A stretch of DNA of 64,000 bases from Lysinibacillus xylanilyticus (GTDB lineage Bacteria; Bacillota; Bacilli; Bacillales_A; Planococcaceae), in the NCBI RefSeq assembly GCF_001708185.1, contig NZ_MDDN01000013.1, forward strand, positions 1 through 64,000, read 5' to 3'. The notes beneath the pieces are model-generated. The model was given only the letters and a program-made list of their open reading frames with translations, ran no database searches and was not told the origin of the DNA. The first letter of the stretch is position 1. The number at the start of each line of letters is the position of its first letter. The position numbers were made by a program, and so were the translations under genes. This document shows positions 46,503-55,203 of this stretch, piece by piece.

Positions 46503-46737
46503 TTAAAAGATTAAGCTTGCTGCTATGAAATATCCAAAAAAAGAACGGCAAATGAGCATTGGACAATCACTCATAAGTTGGTAGCCCATTTGTATTGTCA
46601 CAAATAGCTCATTGCCTACGCTAGACAAAGCTAGCGCCATAAAACGCACAACTAATAAAAACTATGCACCATTCACCAATATAATTGAGAAAAAGTATTC
46701 TCACAACAGTAGACGAGCGACCATCTAAATAGTTACA

Positions 46738-46769
46738 AAAAAATACGTCAAAGTTTTGACGTATTTTTT
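46738..46769. terminator. Perfect palindromic terminator-like hairpin
   Basis: 15-bp arms, AAAAAATACGTCAAA and TTTGACGTATTTTTT, with a 2-nt spacer, can terminate in both directions. Two family-1-like units with cgaaagcg-tagcggcaga follow at 46771-46866. Confidence 0.6.
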
Positions 46770-46770
46770 C

Positions 46771-46866
46771 TGCATCGAAAGCGTAGCGGCAGATGCAAAA
46801 ATGTTTTCACATCCGTCAAATTTTTTGAGGGATGTTTTTCTGCCCCGAAAGCGCAGCGGCAGATTC
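46771..46866 (+). repeat. Two diverged family-1-type units
   Basis: ctgcatcgaaagcgtagcgg (46770-46789) and ctgccccgaaagcgcagcgg (46840-46859), each followed by cagat, are about 70 bp apart. They carry the family unit without the family ends. Confidence 0.5.
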
Positions 46867-46877
46867 CCTCCCTACAA

Positions 46878-46917
46878 CAAAAAAAAAAGCAAACTATAAA
46901 ATACTTCTAGTTTGCTT
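46878..46917 (-). terminator. Terminator of the acetamidase/formamidase gene
   Basis: The arms AAGCAAACTA and TAGTTTGCTT are followed on the minus strand by TTTTTTTTTTGTTG, 26 bp past the stop codon. Confidence 0.9.
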
Positions 46918-46942
46918 CCTTTTCGGGTCTCTCTTTATGCAT

Positions 46943-48301
46943 TTAATCATATTGTTTTTTCACTGGCTTATAAATTCGTGCTTTTTTCAGTACTGTTTTA
47001 GGTACTTGGAAGGTTGCTGTGACGACTCCTGGATGACGACCAATTTCAATCGAGCCTGTAATTGTCGCTCGATTCATAACCTCTGGCTCACTCATCTCAA
47101 AGAGCCTTGCAGCACGGCTTATAGCATTCGTTGTTGCCTCATTTAATGACGTTCCAGAGCCAACCACCGATACAGGGAATGCCTCCTCCACATGTTTAAC
47201 TCCAAATTCCTCAGCAAGCTCACGTGCACGACGTTTTTCTTCCTTTGTAAAAGGTTTCGCTGTATACGGTAAATCTTCTGTATTTGGCAACAAAATAGGA
47301 CCGTCCAAATCTACTTTTTTCAATACACTTACCTGTAGTTGAACAATACCAGCAACATCCGTTGTATGTCCTGCAATTTCGCCGTCCCCTTGCATTGCGT
47401 GCATATCACCAATGTACACACCGCCGCCTGGGACCTTTACAGGACAAATAATTGTTGCTCCCTCTCGAACACGGCTTATATCCATATGCCCATCCGTGCG
47501 ATGTGTATCTAATTCAGTCTGCGTAAATGCATATTCATGTGGTGCTCCGATTAAAAACGAACCGAAATCACCAGCGTTATGAGAGTCTGGCATCGCCTTT
47601 GAAGGCGTCGTTCCAAGCTGCCCTAAAAAAGGACGCATTCTTGCCATAACACCTATCAAATCACTCGGTGCTAATGCTACTACAGGATTTTGCACAGAAT
47701 TTTCAGGTGTGCGCATATAATTTTTCGCATCAAGAGCAATACGGCGAGCCCCTTCTCGGCCAACAGTCACACCAATATTACCTTTATGATCTAATGCCAT
47801 TGTATAACCATTTGTCATGTTAAAAGGTGATGTTTCTGTATCACATGTCGAACAACGAATGGACTGCCGACCTATCCCTTTGACAACTGTACTTGGATGC
47901 AGCTTACCACAGCCTGGGCATTTTACTGATACGAATGGATCCCCAATAGATCGATCCGGAATTGCCTCATCATGTCCAGATGCTGTTGCTAATGATGTCA
48001 CCTGTATGGATTTAATTTTGATGACAATGGCATCTCCTACCTCTGCCCCTTCTACAAATACAGGCTTTGTCACTTCATGCCCACCACGAATCTTTGGTGT
48101 TAGCATCGGACCCCAGCATCCTGGCGTTGTATTAGCAATAATTGTCCCACCATCTTTTACAGGACCAAGCATTTTTTGCTGAGGATCTAAAATACCATCT
48201 ATGAACTCATTTACGAATAATGTTTCGACGGCTTGCGGCTGCTGTACAAGGTCATCACTTTCCTTTTCTTCTTTTTCAAGCACATGCAATTCGTTTATCA
48301 T
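46943..48301 (-). CDS. Acetamidase/formamidase family protein with inserted zinc-ribbon-like segment
   Basis: The 452-residue protein has the FmdA/AmdA landmarks: NTTPGCWGPMLTP, DAIVIKIKSIQV, GAPHEYAFTQTELDTHRTDG-like blocks, GGGVYIGDMHAMQGDGEIAG (about residue 300) and a C-terminal VVGSGTSLNEAT. It is predicted to hydrolyse formamide, acetamide or a related short amide to ammonia. Residues about 128-155 hold two CxxC pairs (CPGCGK and CSTCDT), a zinc-knuckle-like insert not needed in the core fold. It is monocistronic; no urea or amide ABC genes are adjacent, so the natural substrate stays open. Confidence 0.87.
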   Translation of the reverse strand: MINELHVLEKEEKESDDLVQQPQAVETLFVNEFIDGILDPQQKMLGPVKDGGTIIANTTPGCWGPMLTPKIRGGHEVTKPVFVEGAEVGDAIVIKIKSIQVTSLATASGHDEAIPDRSIGDPFVSVKCPGCGKLHPSTVVKGIGRQSIRCSTCDTETSPFNMTNGYTMALDHKGNIGVTVGREGARRIALDAKNYMRTPENSVQNPVVALAPSDLIGVMARMRPFLGQLGTTPSKAMPDSHNAGDFGSFLIGAPHEYAFTQTELDTHRTDGHMDISRVREGATIICPVKVPGGGVYIGDMHAMQGDGEIAGHTTDVAGIVQLQVSVLKKVDLDGPILLPNTEDLPYTAKPFTKEEKRRARELAEEFGVKHVEEAFPVSVVGSGTSLNEATTNAISRAARLFEMSEPEVMNRATITGSIEIGRHPGVVTATFQVPKTVLKKARIYKPVKKQYD

Positions 48302-48386
48302 TTTTCGTCACGCTCCTAGTTCTGATTTTATGTATATAGATTTTTGTTAAAAACTTAAAGTGTCTAAAAAATTCTCCTATATAAAG

Positions 48387-48465
48387 TTAAATTTCGACAT
48401 TAAGATCGATATCCCCTTCCATTTCGAGGAAAATGTCACTACACATATGCATTGATAATTCGAAA
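48387..48465 (-). pseudogene. Fragment of a PH-domain gene related to the one at 49994-50611
   Basis: On the minus strand about 25 codons (SMHMCSDIFLEMEGDIDLNV then EI and a stop) match the intact neighbour's AMHNISDVFLETAGTIDLDV at most positions, and the DNA is also clearly alike. Nothing else of the gene is found around it. It appears to be the remnant of a duplicated PH-domain gene about 1.9 kb from its relative. Confidence 0.7.
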
Positions 48466-48530
48466 TTGTATAGAAATCACTTCTTTATCAGTGTATTTCT
48501 ACTATTTTAAAGCTACTATCTATACATAAA

Positions 48531-48573
48531 AAAGTGCAGACTCGTACAAATGTATTGTAAAAGTCTGCACTTT
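48531..48573 (-). terminator. Terminator of the small membrane protein gene
   Basis: The arms AAAGTGCAGACT and AGTCTGCACTTT enclose a 19-nt loop, 20 bp past the leftward stop codon; TTTTTTATG follows on the minus strand. Confidence 0.85.
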
Positions 48574-48592
48574 ATTTTGACCAGAATTATCT

Positions 48593-48820
48593 TCATTTCT
48601 TATTATATGTCGGTAGTTTCAGTACTATGAAAATGAGTGTAGTGGTTAGCAAGAGAGCTAAAACAATATTGAATGTATTAGGTGGACCAAGAACTCTATA
48701 AAGTAATTTATCAAAAGTTGGTACCCCTAACCACTTTATACCTAAAAATATCAATACCCCAGATACGAATCCTAAAATCATATGGATCCAATGGACAATT
48801 AGAGAAATTTGATTTTTCAT
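48593..48820 (-). CDS. Small two-helix membrane protein of unknown function
   Basis: The 75-residue protein has two hydrophobic segments (about 8-28 and 50-67), each flanked by charged residues, and no known motif. A strong AGGAGGC site lies 5 nt before the ATG, and a good terminator follows, so it is likely to be expressed. It is divergent from the signal peptidase gene at 49005; a shared promoter region and joint function are possible but unproven. Confidence 0.7.
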   Translation of the reverse strand: MKNQISLIVHWIHMILGFVSGVLIFLGIKWLGVPTFDKLLYRVLGPPNTFNIVLALLLTTTLIFIVLKLPTYNKK

Positions 48821-49004
48821 AAAATGCCTCCTATAAATTTAATAATTTCTAAATTAATTGTATAATATAAATATATTATTTTTTGAAAATTTTAATTTAT
48901 TTAAATTTTTAGGAGCTATGACAAATCTTTAAAACAAATGAGCCAAAAAAATTATTCAGTAACTCAAATATGTTTGCACCATTGATAAGGGGGAATTGAT
49001 ATTA

Positions 49005-49547
49005 ATGAAGTATAGTAGAACTTTCAAATACTATATAATTAGTTCTATCATTTGTATTTTTCTTGTATGCGTCATCTCGCTATATTTCTATAAACCAATT
49101 CTATCAATTGGTGAGTCAATGAAACCGACACTAGGTGAATGGAGTATTTTACTAGTAAAGAAACATATAAAACAATATGAACGTTTCGATGTTGTAAATT
49201 TTAAATTAAACGATAATGGCTATGTGAAAAGAATCATCGCATTGCCCGGTGAACATATTGCATTTAAAAATGACGCTCTTTTTATTAATGGGGACAAGAT
49301 AGATGAACCACATTTAGCAGCTTATAAAGAAAATGTGTATAATTTTGTACAATTAACATTGGATTTTACTTTAGAAGATATTTCAGGCGAAATAGTCATA
49401 CCAGAAGGGTATTATTTTGTAATGGGAGATAACCGTCGCTATAGTACAGATAGCCGTGATCAAACAATAGGATTTATTCTAGAAGAAAATATTGTCGGTC
49501 GTGTTGACATTTTATTATTGCCCTTGAGTGATTTAAACGTATTTTAA
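49005..49547 (+). CDS. Type I signal peptidase
   Basis: The 180-residue protein has one N-terminal membrane segment (about 9-29), then the catalytic Ser38 in GESMKPTL and the general-base Lys75 in YVKRIIALPGE. The conserved GDNRRYSTDSRD box near residue 147 completes the S26 family set. It cleaves Sec signal peptides on the outer face of the membrane. The ATG at 49005 is used, with GGGGGAAT upstream; a TTG three codons earlier is too close to that site. It resembles the Gram-positive SipS/SipT group. It is probably a specialised extra paralogue, since it is not next to the usual housekeeping genes. Confidence 0.95.
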   Translation: MKYSRTFKYYIISSIICIFLVCVISLYFYKPILSIGESMKPTLGEWSILLVKKHIKQYERFDVVNFKLNDNGYVKRIIALPGEHIAFKNDALFINGDKIDEPHLAAYKENVYNFVQLTLDFTLEDISGEIVIPEGYYFVMGDNRRYSTDSRDQTIGFILEENIVGRVDILLLPLSDLNVF

Positions 49548-49993
49548 ATATTTCAAGATGTAATATCAAATGAATGCTATTTATGAAGTCTCTATTTGAT
49601 AGAAGTGGTTCTAAAGTTCATAGAAAGGCCACCGCAATTGTTATGATTGAAAGTACGACTTGGATAAAAATCACTTTTAAGAATTTATTTTCCTAAAAAG
49701 AAAATCCCATTTTTCCAAAAGGTTCTGCTTCCTTCATTGTAAATTGCTAATAATACTAAAATCGAGGTAGTAAATATCTATTTCGGACAATAGAACTTTA
49801 TCGGATAGCTGCTTTTAATAACGACTGAATATATAAGTACGTCGTGTATTAGGCCATACCAATATATTTAAACTGTACACAATCATCGCTATTTACATTT
49901 GATTGTGTACAGCCTATTTGCTCTGTCCATATATTGTGCATGGAAGAATATCTTCAAGCATACTAGTTTTCTTTTTAGTAGCCCTACATTTCC
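49548..49993. other. Gene-free stretch with one long hairpin
   Basis: No gene is seen. A hairpin with 13-bp arms, CTGTACACAATCA (49873-49885) and TGATTGTGTACAG (49900-49912), lies 80 bp before the convergent PH-domain gene end. It lacks a strong T-run but may end transcripts between these convergent genes. Confidence 0.5.
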
Positions 49994-50611
49994 TTAGTTA
50001 TTCATGTATAAATCAAAAATATGTGAGAAATCTTCCTTCTTGTATTTGTCCTTATGGTCAATCATCCAATTATTTGCAAAACGTGTAATTTCCTCGAATG
50101 ATGCAGACGGTGTGACATTGTCATTACCGATACGGCCAATTGATGAAGAAGCAATGGATAAACTCTTTTCTGCCACCTCTAGCTTGTATGCATTTTGCTT
50201 TTGCTCATAGCTGATAGCATTCAACGCTTTATATAAATCTTTAATGTCATCTATAAAACGTTTATGAATGTCAATTGATAATGGCGTATTGTCGATTGTA
50301 AATTTAATTTCGACATCAAGGTCAATAGTTCCTGCTGTTTCGAGGAAAACATCACTAATATTGTGCATTGCGTAGTCGTAACGACGCAGTAAACGCTTTT
50401 TGCTCATCGCGCTTTCACCGTCTACATGAATAATTGCACGATTTGTAAAGCAATACTCATCTGATTTCGTCTTAATTAAAAAATATATTTTCTCATCAAT
50501 TTCATGCAGGATAAAATCATCTGCATCCGTCTTATCATAATCCTCACGAGTAACAACTACACCAATATCTGAAAGTCCAAGCGCGTCTGCTGCTATTTTT
50601 TTAAACATCAT
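49994..50611 (-). CDS. PH-domain (YvbH/bPH-like) cytoplasmic protein
   Basis: The 205-residue protein begins MMFKKIAADALGLSDIGVVV, as in Bacillus proteins with a bacterial PH-like domain (about 15-130; YFLIKTKSDEYCFTNRAIIH, VDGESAMSKKRLLRRYDY). The C-terminal third has a helical segment like the YvbH_PH extension. No membrane segment is present. The start at 50611 has TAGGAGG 5 nt upstream; the longer frame to 50668 has none. Function unknown. A fragment of a second copy lies at 48387-48465. Confidence 0.78.
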   Translation of the reverse strand: MMFKKIAADALGLSDIGVVVTREDYDKTDADDFILHEIDEKIYFLIKTKSDEYCFTNRAIIHVDGESAMSKKRLLRRYDYAMHNISDVFLETAGTIDLDVEIKFTIDNTPLSIDIHKRFIDDIKDLYKALNAISYEQKQNAYKLEVAEKSLSIASSSIGRIGNDNVTPSASFEEITRFANNWMIDHKDKYKKEDFSHIFDLYMNN

Positions 50612-50763
50612 TTTTCCTCCTAAATGGTTGATACTATTATTACGCTTCTCATCTGTAAAAAGTTTCAAAAAGACATTGGTATTCCTAAAAACACTAAGAC
50701 TACAATGGTTAAAAAAGATCCAATAGTCTATTCATAAAAATTCTTATGACGATTTACAACAAT

Positions 50764-50802
50764 AAAGGGTCTCTGTGCTTTTTGATTGCACAAAAACCCT
50801 TT
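50764..50802. terminator. Terminator between anti-sigma and PH-domain genes
   Basis: The outer arms AAAGGGT and ACCCTTT and inner arms TGTGC/GCACA form a nested hairpin about 60 bp past the anti-sigma stop codon. Confidence 0.7.
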
Positions 50803-50864
50803 CGTTCATCTTTCATAGATTATTATATTTCAATTGTGGATATGCACACTTTCCATGGGTAATC

Positions 50865-51899
50865 TTAATTTAATGGAATTGTCACAGAATCCATCTCTTT
50901 TATTTCCACTCCTTGCCCTGAGCCCAAGGAGAAATAGATAACAGGAACAAATGTAATGGATGTAGCCGCTGGTTCAATGGCCTGTACAGTAGCGCTTGAT
51001 TTATAGGAAATGCCATTGTCCTCACTTTTAGCACCATTTCCGTTTACTACATAGATATTGCCAAGATTGTCTTGCAGTTGATCAAATTGAACTGTAACTT
51101 CTGGCCACTTTTTTAGTATCTCTGGAACAACTTCATATTCATAATGAATAACAGTGGACATATCATTTTTTCCAAGGGCTGTAAATCGTGCAGTGACATC
51201 ATAGTTTGTAACGGTTTCATTGACTAGCTGTAGCTCACCTGCTAACTTAGGAACCTTAAAATTAAAGGCCCAATCACCCTCCACTTTTGTATCGTTATTC
51301 ATGTTGAGAAAAGCTTCTGGCTTCCACGTTACTTCTATTTCATCTGGTACTTCTTTATCGAAATGAGGTGTCACATTTGCTAAGCCGACATATTTAGTAT
51401 CACTTATTTTTTCAAGTCGACAACTCCCTCCCATCCCTCCAGCACCTTTAACATCCATAAAAAGACCTTGTAAAAATGGATGTGATCCCAAATCTATCTC
51501 GCTTTCAAGCGCAAAAGATATGGTTAATGAAGTGCCGTCGTACACAGCATTTTCTATCATCATCGATACACCGTTACTAACTTGCACCTGACCAACTTCT
51601 TTTGCGTAACTATCAAAATTCTCGAACATCGTGTTATTATGATCAAAATAGCTAGCAATATTTTTCATAAACGGAATTTGTGATGCAAGGGTTGGAAAGG
51701 CGAAATTAATAGTTGTCACTGCACTTATGCCGATAATTGCAGCCGCTGCTATATGACGCACCCATTTTGGCATACGTTTTCTCGGTGTTTGCTTCTTTAA
51801 AATCTTTTGTTTAAGCTTCATTTTTTGCTGTGCAGATAGTTCGATTGGTTCAATTTGTTCCACATCCAGGTCCAGCCACTCTTTATAACTTTTCGTCAT
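50865..51899 (-). CDS. Membrane anti-sigma factor, DUF4179 type
   Basis: The 344-residue protein has a soluble N-terminus of about 45 residues, a single membrane segment (HIAAAAIIGISAVTTINFAF, about 47-66) and an extracellular beta-rich domain of about 275 residues. In Bacilli this layout (DUF4179) is encoded directly after ECF sigma genes and restrains the sigma factor until an envelope signal is sensed. Its start overlaps the sigma gene stop by four bases, so the two are translationally coupled. The activating signal is unknown. No site-2-protease gene lies nearby. Confidence 0.85.
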   Translation of the reverse strand: MTKSYKEWLDLDVEQIEPIELSAQQKMKLKQKILKKQTPRKRMPKWVRHIAAAAIIGISAVTTINFAFPTLASQIPFMKNIASYFDHNNTMFENFDSYAKEVGQVQVSNGVSMMIENAVYDGTSLTISFALESEIDLGSHPFLQGLFMDVKGAGGMGGSCRLEKISDTKYVGLANVTPHFDKEVPDEIEVTWKPEAFLNMNNDTKVEGDWAFNFKVPKLAGELQLVNETVTNYDVTARFTALGKNDMSTVIHYEYEVVPEILKKWPEVTVQFDQLQDNLGNIYVVNGNGAKSEDNGISYKSSATVQAIEPAATSITFVPVIYFSLGSGQGVEIKEMDSVTIPLN

Positions 51900-52462
51900 A
51901 TGAATGCCTCCTTTAGCTGTATTGTTGATGCTAGTTTCTTCTTTCCTCGATAAAGTCGGTTTTCAACGGCCGCTTTTGATAAATGCAGCGCTTCTGCTAT
52001 CTCTGTATTGGTTAATTGCAAATAATACTTCATCATAAAAATATCTCGATCAATATTTTCTAAGTGACTAATTGCTACTAATAGATCGTTTCGTTGCTCC
52101 TTTTTCAAAAGCTCCTGCTGTGTATCTTTTAGATCTGGCTTTTGCAAGAGCTCCTCGTCTCCCTTCTCTCGTGCTTGTTGTTTTTCAAGCTTACGGAATA
52201 AATCTATGGCTTTATATTTTGTCAGCATCCCTATCCATTTTTTGAAATCCTCAGGTTCGCCTTTAAATTGCTTTGCATTTTGCCAAATGGCTAGGAAAAC
52301 ATCATTAACACAATCATCAATAGAGTCCTTATTTATGCCGGAAAGGATTTTATAAGCTATCGCATTTACGAAGCCTGAATATTGCTCAATGACATACTCA
52401 AGCGCATCTTCTTTTTGGTTTTGTAAACGGCTAATGAAATTTTTAGCTGAACATCTCATCAT
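51896..52462 (-). CDS. ECF-type RNA polymerase sigma factor
   Basis: The 188-residue protein has sigma region 2 (about 15-80; FVNAIAYKILSGI, then DDCVNDVFLAIWQNAKQF for promoter melting and -10 binding) and sigma region 4 (about 120-180; LTNTEIAEALHLSKAAVENR, the helix-turn-helix for the -35). No region 3 is present, as expected for ECF sigmas. AGGAGGCGAA precedes the ATG. It forms an operon with the anti-sigma gene. Such pairs often autoregulate, but no clear ECF promoter could be read upstream. Confidence 0.93.
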   Translation of the reverse strand: MMRCSAKNFISRLQNQKEDALEYVIEQYSGFVNAIAYKILSGINKDSIDDCVNDVFLAIWQNAKQFKGEPEDFKKWIGMLTKYKAIDLFRKLEKQQAREKGDEELLQKPDLKDTQQELLKKEQRNDLLVAISHLENIDRDIFMMKYYLQLTNTEIAEALHLSKAAVENRLYRGKKKLASTIQLKEAFI

Positions 52463-52707
52463 TTCGCCTCCTTTATGCTTATTGAAAAAGCTTCTTCACT
52501 ACTATATCGAAGCTCACTTACTAAAACTCTCAACTTTTTTAAGCGTATAGCTATCCCAATAGCAGGCAATGACATCATTTCGTCTTTCGAGTAGGTTTCA
52601 TTTATAATAAGAAAAAGTCCTTCAAGCCACTTTCAAAAGTAATAACAATGCGTTATTGTTAAAAAACTATTAGAGATTACATAAAAAGAGGAAGGACGTG
52701 TTTAATT

Positions 52708-53430
52708 ATGCAAGAACCGACTATTTTAGTGGTGGATGATGAAGCTGATTTAGCCAATCTACTAAAAGTCAGTCTACAAAAAGAGGGCTATCAGCAAATT
52801 CGTACAGCTGGCTCCATTCAAGAAGCATGGGCAAGCTTTCAACAGACACAACCCGATATTGTACTTCTCGATGTGATGCTTCCAGATGGTGAGGGCTACG
52901 ATTTATGCCGACGTATTCGAGAGGTGTCGCATGTACCAGTCCTTTTTATGTCGGCGAAAAATGAGGAAATTGATAAACTTTTAGGACTTGCCATTGGTGG
53001 AGACGATTATATTACGAAACCTTTTAGTCCTAAAGAAGTCGCCTATCGAGTAAAGGCACAGCTTCGTAGAGCCGGCTATCAAATGCAGGAAACTGCACCA
53101 GTTGCCCCCGTGAAGACCATACAAGTTGGACCATTCCTGTTAAATGGAGATGAAACGGAGGTACATAAGGACGGCGTTTTATTGGAGCTAACGGCGAAGG
53201 AGATTGGCTTGATGGCTTGCTTTATGCACAATCCAAATCGAATATTAAGTAAAGAGACGCTGTTCGAGCGTGTTTGGGGAGAGGACTTTTTCGGCTCAGA
53301 CAATACCGTTATGGTGCATATTCGACGACTGCGCGAAAAGATTGAAAAAGATGCTTCCAAACCTGTGTATATTACAACTATAAAAGGGCTTGGCTATAAA
53401 TTTGTCATCCCAAAAGAGGCGCAGGGATGA
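52708..53430 (+). CDS. OmpR/PhoB-family response regulator
   Basis: The 240-residue protein has a receiver with Asp55 (IVLLDVMLPD), acidic DDE at 10-12 and Lys in YITKPFSPKEVAYR, then a winged-helix DNA-binding domain (about 140-235; LTAKEIGLMACFMHNPNRIL, then VMVHIRRLREKIE). AAGGACGTG lies upstream of the ATG. Its stop codon overlaps the kinase start by four bases (ATGA). It likely regulates the adjacent convergent transporter operon, as in Bce/Yxd-type systems of Bacilli. Confidence 0.95.
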   Translation: MQEPTILVVDDEADLANLLKVSLQKEGYQQIRTAGSIQEAWASFQQTQPDIVLLDVMLPDGEGYDLCRRIREVSHVPVLFMSAKNEEIDKLLGLAIGGDDYITKPFSPKEVAYRVKAQLRRAGYQMQETAPVAPVKTIQVGPFLLNGDETEVHKDGVLLELTAKEIGLMACFMHNPNRILSKETLFERVWGEDFFGSDNTVMVHIRRLREKIEKDASKPVYITTIKGLGYKFVIPKEAQG

Positions 53431-54815
53431 AGTGGAAACTAACTACCCGCTTTCTACTTTCTGTGCTTTCCATCGTCATCATTGTTATTTTTGTGAATAC
53501 GGCAATTTTAATTGGTTTTTTTATTTTCCAACAGTTCAGTAATTATTATGACTCTGCGTATTCAGAGGAAAGATACGTTCGTGATTTTCAGCAATATATC
53601 GATATAAATAACGGAACACCTTCTGTAAGTAAAGAAGGGCTTCAACAGTTGCATCAGCGAAATGCTTGGATTCAATTGCTTGATGACAAGGGACAAGTCG
53701 TTGATGCCCACTTCGCACCAGAGAAAGCTCTTTCACACTATGCACCAATTGACCTCATTCAAGTTTATAAATATAAAGAATTCGATGGTGATACAACCGT
53801 TTATGTGGGAAGTAAAGACAGTATAAGTTATCTGATTGGCATCAAGGGAAGTGGTATTTCTAGATATGTATTTCATATTTCTGGCTCATCGGCATTACAA
53901 TTTATCGGCAAGTTTGGACTTCTCATTGTAATTGCTGATTTATTAGTAGCCACACTCGTTGGCTGGCTCTTCGGGCGAACATTAACAAAGCCACTTTATG
54001 CAATGATTGAACGTATTCGTCATTTAAAGAATCATGAGCATGTGACTAATAAAGTACTCGGTGGTGTGTACAAGCCAGTTTTTGAGAATTTAAATGAAGT
54101 ATCAAGAGAGCTTACTGCACATGAGCAGGAACGTAAAAGGTTAGAGATCATGCGCGAGGAATGGATCAGTAATGTCTCACACGATATGAAAACGCCTCTT
54201 GCCTCGATTCGTGGTTATGCGGAGCTACTGAATGATGGAAAATCGACTCCTTATGAACAAACAGAATATGCTCAGATTATCGAAAAACAATCATTGCATA
54301 TGCAGGATTTATTGGATGATTTAAATTTAACTATGCGATTAAGACATCAACAGCTTCCGCTCAGCTTAACCGAGGTAAATATGGTGCAATTTATTCGCGA
54401 AATTGTTATTGATACACTCAATACACCACAATATGAGCAGGCCAATATTGAATTTAATGCTTCGAAAGAGGATATTAAGCATCACATTGACGAGCACTTT
54501 ATGCGACGAGCCGTGATGAATTTTTTACACAATGCATTACTTCATAATCCTTTTGATGTTGCAGTCAATATTCATGTTGATGATCATTCTATTACGATTT
54601 CTGATAATGGTAGCGGCATTTCTGCTGAAGACCTTGAACATATTTTTGAACGCTATTACCGAGGTACAAATACTGAGCAAACACTTGGCACTGGTTTAGG
54701 TACTGCTATTGCTAGAGATATCATTGAAGCACACGGAGGAATTGTAACGATTACCTCTGAAGAACAACAAGGTACAACTGTCAGTATTCAATTACCTGTA
54801 GAAAAAAAGGAGTAG
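53427..54815 (+). CDS. Sensor histidine kinase of the two-component pair
   Basis: The 462-residue kinase has membrane segments at about 10-32 and 155-180 with an extracellular loop of about 120 residues, a HAMP-like linker, the phospho-acceptor His252 in WISNVSHDMKTPLAS, and an ATPase domain with ISDNGSGIS and GTGLGTAIARDIIEAHGG. BceS-type kinases that work with BceB transporters have two membrane helices and almost no extracellular loop, so this one differs: it may sense its ligand itself or respond to another signal. It is coupled to the regulator gene by overlap and meets the transporter operon tail-to-tail. Confidence 0.94.
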   Translation: MKWKLTTRFLLSVLSIVIIVIFVNTAILIGFFIFQQFSNYYDSAYSEERYVRDFQQYIDINNGTPSVSKEGLQQLHQRNAWIQLLDDKGQVVDAHFAPEKALSHYAPIDLIQVYKYKEFDGDTTVYVGSKDSISYLIGIKGSGISRYVFHISGSSALQFIGKFGLLIVIADLLVATLVGWLFGRTLTKPLYAMIERIRHLKNHEHVTNKVLGGVYKPVFENLNEVSRELTAHEQERKRLEIMREEWISNVSHDMKTPLASIRGYAELLNDGKSTPYEQTEYAQIIEKQSLHMQDLLDDLNLTMRLRHQQLPLSLTEVNMVQFIREIVIDTLNTPQYEQANIEFNASKEDIKHHIDEHFMRRAVMNFLHNALLHNPFDVAVNIHVDDHSITISDNGSGISAEDLEHIFERYYRGTNTEQTLGTGLGTAIARDIIEAHGGIVTITSEEQQGTTVSIQLPVEKKE

Positions 54816-54835
54816 CCCTATGCGGACTACTCCTT
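54807..54835. terminator. Bidirectional terminator between kinase and yxeA-like gene
   Basis: The arms AAGGAGTAG and CTACTCCTT overlap the kinase stop codon. Flanking A-run and T-rich stretch allow termination of both converging transcripts. Confidence 0.85.
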
Positions 54836-54839
54836 CTTC

Positions 54840-55202
54840 TTATTTCTCCATAAGCTCCTGTACTTTTGTAGGTAGCTCATGGAATTTTACTTCATCATAT
54901 GATGTAACTTCCGTTTCTTTTTTTACGTAAAGCTTCATGTATGCATCATGGCGTAAATTTTTCTGAGCTGAAAATTTTAATGTGTGCTCTTTACCGTTTT
55001 CGTCATAAGCAGGTAGCTCGTACCAATACATTTTCATAATTTCCCCACTATCTAGCTTATATTCCTCTATTTCACCATCAGTAGTGATTTGAACATAGTA
55101 TGCTTCTTTATTTAAACGGTTAAAATCCACGTTCATTAGGACAACAAGACCTACTACAAACAATAAGAACAATGCTCCTATACCTAAGAAAACCTTTTTC
55201 AT
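54840..55202 (-). CDS. yxeA: YxeA-family small exported protein
   Basis: The 120-residue protein has an N-terminal hydrophobic segment (about 5-24) and then a compact domain with YYVQITTDGEIEEYKLDSGE, YWYELPAYDENGKEHTLKFS and a closing VKFHELPTKVQELM, the pattern of YxeA/DUF1093 proteins. B. subtilis yxeA is the last gene after the yxdLM transporter genes, as here. AGGGGAATTAAT precedes the ATG, and only one base separates it from the permease stop codon. The role of YxeA is unknown; OB-fold-like exported proteins of this kind are thought to assist antimicrobial peptide response. Confidence 0.85.
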   Translation of the reverse strand: MKKVFLGIGALFLLFVVGLVVLMNVDFNRLNKEAYYVQITTDGEIEEYKLDSGEIMKMYWYELPAYDENGKEHTLKFSAQKNLRHDAYMKLYVKKETEVTSYDEVKFHELPTKVQELMEK

Positions 55203-55203
55203 A

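Noticed and set aside
46369-46566. 65-codon frame on the minus strand
   Set aside because: It runs over a hairpin and AT-rich repeats, lacks a ribosome binding site and shows no recognisable protein pattern.
52463-52707. ECF-sigma autoregulatory promoter upstream of the sigma gene
   Set aside because: No AAC-type -35 and CGT-type -10 pair at the expected spacing could be read with confidence.
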